Source: Candidatus Gastranaerophilales bacterium Zag_111 | GTDB lineage: Bacteria > Cyanobacteriota > Vampirovibrionia > Gastranaerophilales > Gastranaerophilaceae | DNA: 45,172 nucleotides | Direction of reading: 5' to 3' | Assembly (NCBI GenBank): GCA_001899395.1 | Contig: MOYD01000055.1 | Location: 1 to 45,172, forward strand | Shown here: positions 41,971 through 45,172 of the stretch, one piece after another | How the letters are laid out: each line of letters opens with the position of its first letter | How positions within the stretch are numbered: the stretch's first letter is position 1 | Translations under genes and position numbers: made by a program | Notes under the pieces: model-generated | Database searches by the model: none | What the model was told of the DNA's origin: nothing | Seen by the model: only the letters and a program-made list of their open reading frames with translations

Positions 41971-42005
41971 TTCAAATTGTACAATTTGAAAAATTTTTGT
42001 ATAAT
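41971..42005 (+). promoter_or_regulatory. 20-bp perfect palindrome over the aroE promoter
   Basis: TTCAAATTGTACAATTTGAA (41971-41990) is perfectly symmetric and covers the -35 box TTGTAC (41977-41982); 17 nt later comes the -10 TATAAT (42000-42005). The geometry is that of an operator that would block polymerase. Confidence 0.6.
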
Positions 42006-42034
42006 AGTAGCAAAGCAAGAAGGAGAAATAAGCG

Positions 42035-43108
42035 TTGACAGTAGATAAAATGGCATTGTTAGCTCGCTATAAAGAATTAAAAGCCCAAGGAGTAACGATT
42101 TCATTATCCGAACTAAAAGCTAAAATGGAAGCGGAAGAAACAGATACATGTCCGGCTTTTGTAAGCAGTTTTTCAACTCCTGAAACAGCACCACAGCAAG
42201 CTCAGCCCACGGTAGCTTATTCGGGTAACCTTTCTTCTGCAAATATCCGGGTTACTTCGGCAGAACCGCAAAAATACGCACTTATCGGGTTTCCCTTAGG
42301 GCATTCTCTGTCAAAATATATTCACAATGCAGGTTTTAAAAGTCTTGGGCTTGAAACATCGTATGATATTCTTGAAACTCCGCCGGATAGTCTTGTTGAC
42401 AGAATTAAGTATTTAAAATCGAATAATTATGCAGGGTTTAATGTCACAATTCCGTTGAAATTGCCTGTTACACTCTTTTTAGATGAAGTTGATGTTTCTG
42501 CAGATATTGTAAATGCGGTTAATACCGTTGTGATTGACCCTCAAACTAAAGCTCTGAAAGGTTATAACACTGATGTTTTAGGATTTCGCAATGCAATTCC
42601 TAATGACATTGCATTAGCCGGAAAAACTTGCGGAATTTTGGGCACAGGCGGTGCTGCAAGGGCTGCAATTACCGCGCTTTGTCAAAACCAGGTCAAGTCA
42701 ATTAAACTTTTCACAAGAAATGTGCCAAACTCTCTTGAATTGGTGAATTTTTTGAGGGAGCGTTTTCCTAATGTTGAATTTAATACCGTTCAAATTGAGC
42801 GGATACGCGATTTATCAGATATCGAAATTCTTGTAAATACAACCCCGATTGGAATGCAAGGGAGAGCTGCTGATTTAACTCCGGTTGAAGAAGAGCCGCT
42901 TCGTACACTTCCTGCCGACGCCCTGGTTTATGATGTTATCTACAATCCTAAAAAGACGGTATTATTAAAACTTGCTCAGAAATATGGTTACCGTACAATA
43001 AACGGTGTGGATATGTTTATTCATCAAGCTTTAGCGGCAGAGCAAATCTGGACAGGGCGGGTTCCTGACTTTAAGGATATGAAAATCGCGGCGCTTGAAA
43101 ATCTGTAA
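42035..43108 (+). CDS. aroE: Shikimate dehydrogenase with N-terminal extension
   Basis: 357 residues from TTG at 42035, chosen because AGGAGA stands 9 nt upstream; ATG at 42050 lacks one. The enzyme reduces 3-dehydroshikimate with NADPH in aromatic amino acid synthesis. Landmarks: YALIGFPLGHSLSKYIHN, GFNVTIPLK with the catalytic lysine, AVNTVV, GYNTDVLGF, the NADP motif GTGGAARAA and NTTPIGMQG, and GVDMFIHQA. The AroE core begins near residue 80, so there are about 75 extra residues: a helical, charged segment (ALLARYKELKAQG..SLSELKAKMEAEE) and a low-complexity linker. Normal AroE is about 270-290 residues. What the extension does is unknown. Confidence 0.92.
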   Translation: MTVDKMALLARYKELKAQGVTISLSELKAKMEAEETDTCPAFVSSFSTPETAPQQAQPTVAYSGNLSSANIRVTSAEPQKYALIGFPLGHSLSKYIHNAGFKSLGLETSYDILETPPDSLVDRIKYLKSNNYAGFNVTIPLKLPVTLFLDEVDVSADIVNAVNTVVIDPQTKALKGYNTDVLGFRNAIPNDIALAGKTCGILGTGGAARAAITALCQNQVKSIKLFTRNVPNSLELVNFLRERFPNVEFNTVQIERIRDLSDIEILVNTTPIGMQGRAADLTPVEEEPLRTLPADALVYDVIYNPKKTVLLKLAQKYGYRTINGVDMFIHQALAAEQIWTGRVPDFKDMKIAALENL

Positions 43109-43198
43109 ATTTTTGTAAAAATTTTCCCGTTCTGTAACAAAACTTCAAGAAAAATTTACTTTATATATATAAGGGAAATAATATAAGGAATTGGGAAA

Positions 43199-43462
43199 AT
43201 GAGTTTCGATGCGAATATTGGAAGACCTCAACCGGTTATAAAAGCGGCTGCCAATATGAACAACGACGGCGGCTCCGGCGGAAACACCGGTTATATGATG
43301 CGCGGCAGACAAAAAGAACAGAAAAAAGAATCAAAAAGTCTTTTTGAAGATAACCCGGCGCTGGATAGTTTTGAAATGCTTTCAAAACTTCCAAGCAAAG
43401 ATGATAAGTTCGGGTACAAAAATACTTGGTTTGAAAACATGGTTGAAAAATTCATCAAGTAA
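43199..43462 (+). CDS. Small Gly-rich hypothetical protein
   Basis: 87 residues, soluble and largely disordered by composition (NNDGGSGGNTGYMMRGRQKEQKKESKS in the middle), with an acidic-aromatic C-terminal stretch (ALDSFEMLSKLPSKDDKFGYKNTWFENMVEKF) that could be a short binding motif. AAGGA lies about 10 nt upstream. The leader (43109-43198) is AT-rich with an inverted repeat AAATTTTT/AAAAATTT (43108-43125). I do not recognise the family; ends 1 nt from the convergent MFS gene. Confidence 0.5.
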   Translation: MSFDANIGRPQPVIKAAANMNNDGGSGGNTGYMMRGRQKEQKKESKSLFEDNPALDSFEMLSKLPSKDDKFGYKNTWFENMVEKFIK

Positions 43463-45028
43463 TTAAGCTTTCTTTTTAGATGATTTTTTAACCTTTAAAA
43501 ATATTGCAAACATCGCAATAATAACTGTCAAAAGCGTCAAATACTGGAATATATCAACGTAGGCATAAAGTTTTGACTGTGCCATAAGTTGTTTATAAAG
43601 TACAATATTTGCTTTTTTTGCTGCAATAACTTGCGGAAAATGCTGCATAAATGCGCCTTGATAGTGGTTAAAATGTTTTAAAAATATCGGGTTAAAGTTG
43701 GACATATTGCCAACCAAGTAGAATTGATGAACTTCTGAAAGGCTTATTGCAAAACTTGAAACAAGCGATGTAAAAATTGATGCGGCAGCGCATTTTGTTA
43801 GACTGTGAATTCCCGCGCCGCTTGATATCTGGTCTTTGGGCAACGAGCCAAGTGCAAGGCTTGAAATTGGTACAAATGTGAAGACCGCGCCGGCTCCGAA
43901 AATGAAATTAGGTACAAATAAGTATGCAAAACTTGTTCCTAAACTAATCAGGCTGAAAAGGTAACCTGCAAGCGCCATCATAATAAACCCGCAAAAAATA
44001 ACAATTCTGCTATCAATTCGTTTTGCCAGTTTCCCGACAAATGATAGGCAAATTACTGCTGAAATTACCCTAATCGACAGCGACATTCCGCTTAATGATG
44101 CTGTGTAGCCCATTAAGCTTTGCAGGTATTGCGGCAAAAGGATAATTGTTGCAAAAACAAGTAAGTTTGCAACGTCTGCAAGAAGGGTTCCTACTGCAAA
44201 ATTGAAGTTTTTGAACACTCTTAGGTTTACCATTGCGTCTTTGTTTTCAAGTTCCCAAACAACAAAAAATATTGCACAAAACAGTGAAAAACCGCTTAAC
44301 CAGCAAATCCATGTGCTGTCAAACCAGCCATACTGCTGTCCCTTATCCAAAACAACCTGCATGCTGAACAACCACAATATTAACGAACCAAGCCCGATAA
44401 CATCGACTTTTTTGTTTCCTTGGTTGCGCGGAGTATCAGAAAGTATAAATTGAATTAATAATAGCGAAATTATCGTAATCGGGATATCAATAATAAAAAT
44501 CCATTGCCACGAAAGGTTGTCAACGATTAACCCGCAAATGGTTGGACCTAGCATTGAGGCAACCATTGTGGATAGCGAAAATAGCGCCATAGCATCACCT
44601 GAACGCTCTTTTGGAAACTCTTGCAGTAAAACTGATTGGCACATCGGCATCATAATCCCGCCGCCAACCCCCTGGATTAACCTTCCTAAGATAAGCATGT
44701 TTAAACTGTTTGCAAAAACGCAAACAATTGAACCAATTCCAAAAAAAGTTAAAAAGATTTTTAAGAAATTTTTACGTCCAAAAGTGCTTTCAAGCCAGCC
44801 GGTTAGTGGTAAAAATACCGCATTTGCAACCATATAACTTGTGATAACCCATTTTGTTTCATCGTTAGTAGAGCCAAATGCCCCGCCCATATGAGGAAGA
44901 GCAACGTTTGTAGCAGAAGACGCAAGCATTGCAAAAAATGTTGGCAAGGTAATTGTCAACGCTGTAAGCCATAACGGAAAAGCCTTTTTAGGCATAGATG
45001 AATTTTTGAGGGGTAAAGTCTTCTCCAT
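43463..45028 (-). CDS. DHA2-type MFS multidrug exporter (EmrB/QacA family)
   Basis: 521 residues, about 14 transmembrane helices. Landmarks of the DHA2 subfamily: ALPHMGGAFGSTNDETKWVITSYMVANAVFLPLTGWLESTFGRKNF (motif A region), GRLIQGVGGGIMMPMCQS, and motif C GPTICGLIVDNLSWQWIFIIDIP. It exports drugs or toxic metabolites with H+ antiport; substrate unknown. There is no EmrA-like fusion partner nearby. GAGGA upstream of the ATG; a TATAAT on the minus strand (45092-45087) is a possible promoter box. Confidence 0.9.
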   Translation of the reverse strand: MEKTLPLKNSSMPKKAFPLWLTALTITLPTFFAMLASSATNVALPHMGGAFGSTNDETKWVITSYMVANAVFLPLTGWLESTFGRKNFLKIFLTFFGIGSIVCVFANSLNMLILGRLIQGVGGGIMMPMCQSVLLQEFPKERSGDAMALFSLSTMVASMLGPTICGLIVDNLSWQWIFIIDIPITIISLLLIQFILSDTPRNQGNKKVDVIGLGSLILWLFSMQVVLDKGQQYGWFDSTWICWLSGFSLFCAIFFVVWELENKDAMVNLRVFKNFNFAVGTLLADVANLLVFATIILLPQYLQSLMGYTASLSGMSLSIRVISAVICLSFVGKLAKRIDSRIVIFCGFIMMALAGYLFSLISLGTSFAYLFVPNFIFGAGAVFTFVPISSLALGSLPKDQISSGAGIHSLTKCAAASIFTSLVSSFAISLSEVHQFYLVGNMSNFNPIFLKHFNHYQGAFMQHFPQVIAAKKANIVLYKQLMAQSKLYAYVDIFQYLTLLTVIIAMFAIFLKVKKSSKKKA

Positions 45029-45100
45029 GAAATATCCTCACAATTCTATCTTAGCACTTCAAAAATTCTTTGGCGTAATGTGTGACATTATATTAAGAAA

Positions 45101-45172
45101 GGGGGGGCGCCGCGCATCTCGAGGGACATATCCCTCTCCCCCTTGGGGCAGAGGGTAGAATTTCAACTTGAG
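45101..45172. repeat. GC-rich hairpin element at the window edge, likely a dispersed repeat
   Basis: Starts with G7, then GCGCCGCGC, then two nested hairpins: GAGGGA-CATA-TCCCTC (45121-45136) and CCCTCTCCCC-CTT-GGGG-C-AGAGGG (45132-45155). Far more GC-rich than everything around it. Truncated by the window end, so its borders and copy number are unknown. No open reading frame fits it. Confidence 0.45.

Noticed and set aside
1-45172. tRNA, rRNA, riboswitch or CRISPR array
   Set aside because: Looked through the spacers (all under 300 nt) for tRNA T-arm-like GTTCRANNC, repeat-spacer periodicity and known leader architectures; nothing convincing seen. A covariance-model search would be decisive.

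Overview
The window is AT-rich, gene-dense bacterial chromosome. Outer-membrane LPS-export genes (lptC, lptA-like), prepilin-like proteins with the FTLAEVLxxLGxIG signature and a shared IDxNGTAxPN motif, [FeFe] hydrogenases, and leaderless-looking promoters fit an anaerobic, fermentative, diderm bacterium. My best guess is a gut-type non-photosynthetic cyanobacterial relative (Melainabacteria / Vampirovibrionia, order Gastranaerophilales). This is an inference from protein style and gene content; there is no rRNA in the window to confirm it. I see no rRNA, tRNA, CRISPR array or complete transposon.

Layout. 1-3.4 kb: the 3' part of a superfamily 1 helicase fused to a nuclease-like domain, then two convergent paralogues of a membrane-anchored UPF0489/arginase-fold-like protein. 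3.5-7.4 kb: miaB, a PC4-like ssDNA-binding protein and priA. 7.4-11.3 kb: a prepilin-like gene with a G8 tract in its leader, and a large M16 peptidase. 11.3-15.5 kb, minus strand: a likely operon mtnP / two YggT-family proteins / trkA / trkH. 15.6-16.2 kb: an orphan ADP-ribosyltransferase-like protein. 16.2-21.2 kb: a five-gene [FeFe] hydrogenase cluster with a sensory-type (HydS-like) hydrogenase carrying a PAS domain, a SpoIIE/PP2C phosphatase, two small 2Fe-2S thioredoxin-fold ferredoxins and a catalytic group-B-like hydrogenase.

21.2-28.5 kb: two exported proteins, a two-component system, an M29 aminopeptidase, a ten-repeat TPR protein and an M17 leucyl aminopeptidase. 28.5-30.4 kb: a small accessory islet with a minimal tyrosine recombinase whose ribosome-binding site can pair with an upstream anti-SD, twin 24-bp palindromes and an orphan protein with one EF-hand-like loop. 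30.4-33.3 kb: adk, an AGCS symporter and a family-4 uracil-DNA glycosylase, closed by a terminator. 33.5-40.9 kb: a seven-gene co-directional run of an exported VirB10/TrbI-like protein, TPR, lptC, lptA-like, TPR, dprA and topA. 40.9-45.1 kb: a second prepilin-like gene, a divergent small HTH protein, aroE with an unusual N-terminal extension behind a 20-bp palindrome, a small Gly-rich protein and a DHA2-type MFS exporter. The window ends in a GC-rich hairpin-forming sequence that looks like a dispersed repeat.

Most of the window is housekeeping. The parts that deserve follow-up are the paralogue pair at 1.5-3.4 kb, the hydrogenase sensory module, the recombinase/palindrome islet, the orphan ART, the G8 tract in the pilin leader, and the palindromic control region ahead of aroE.
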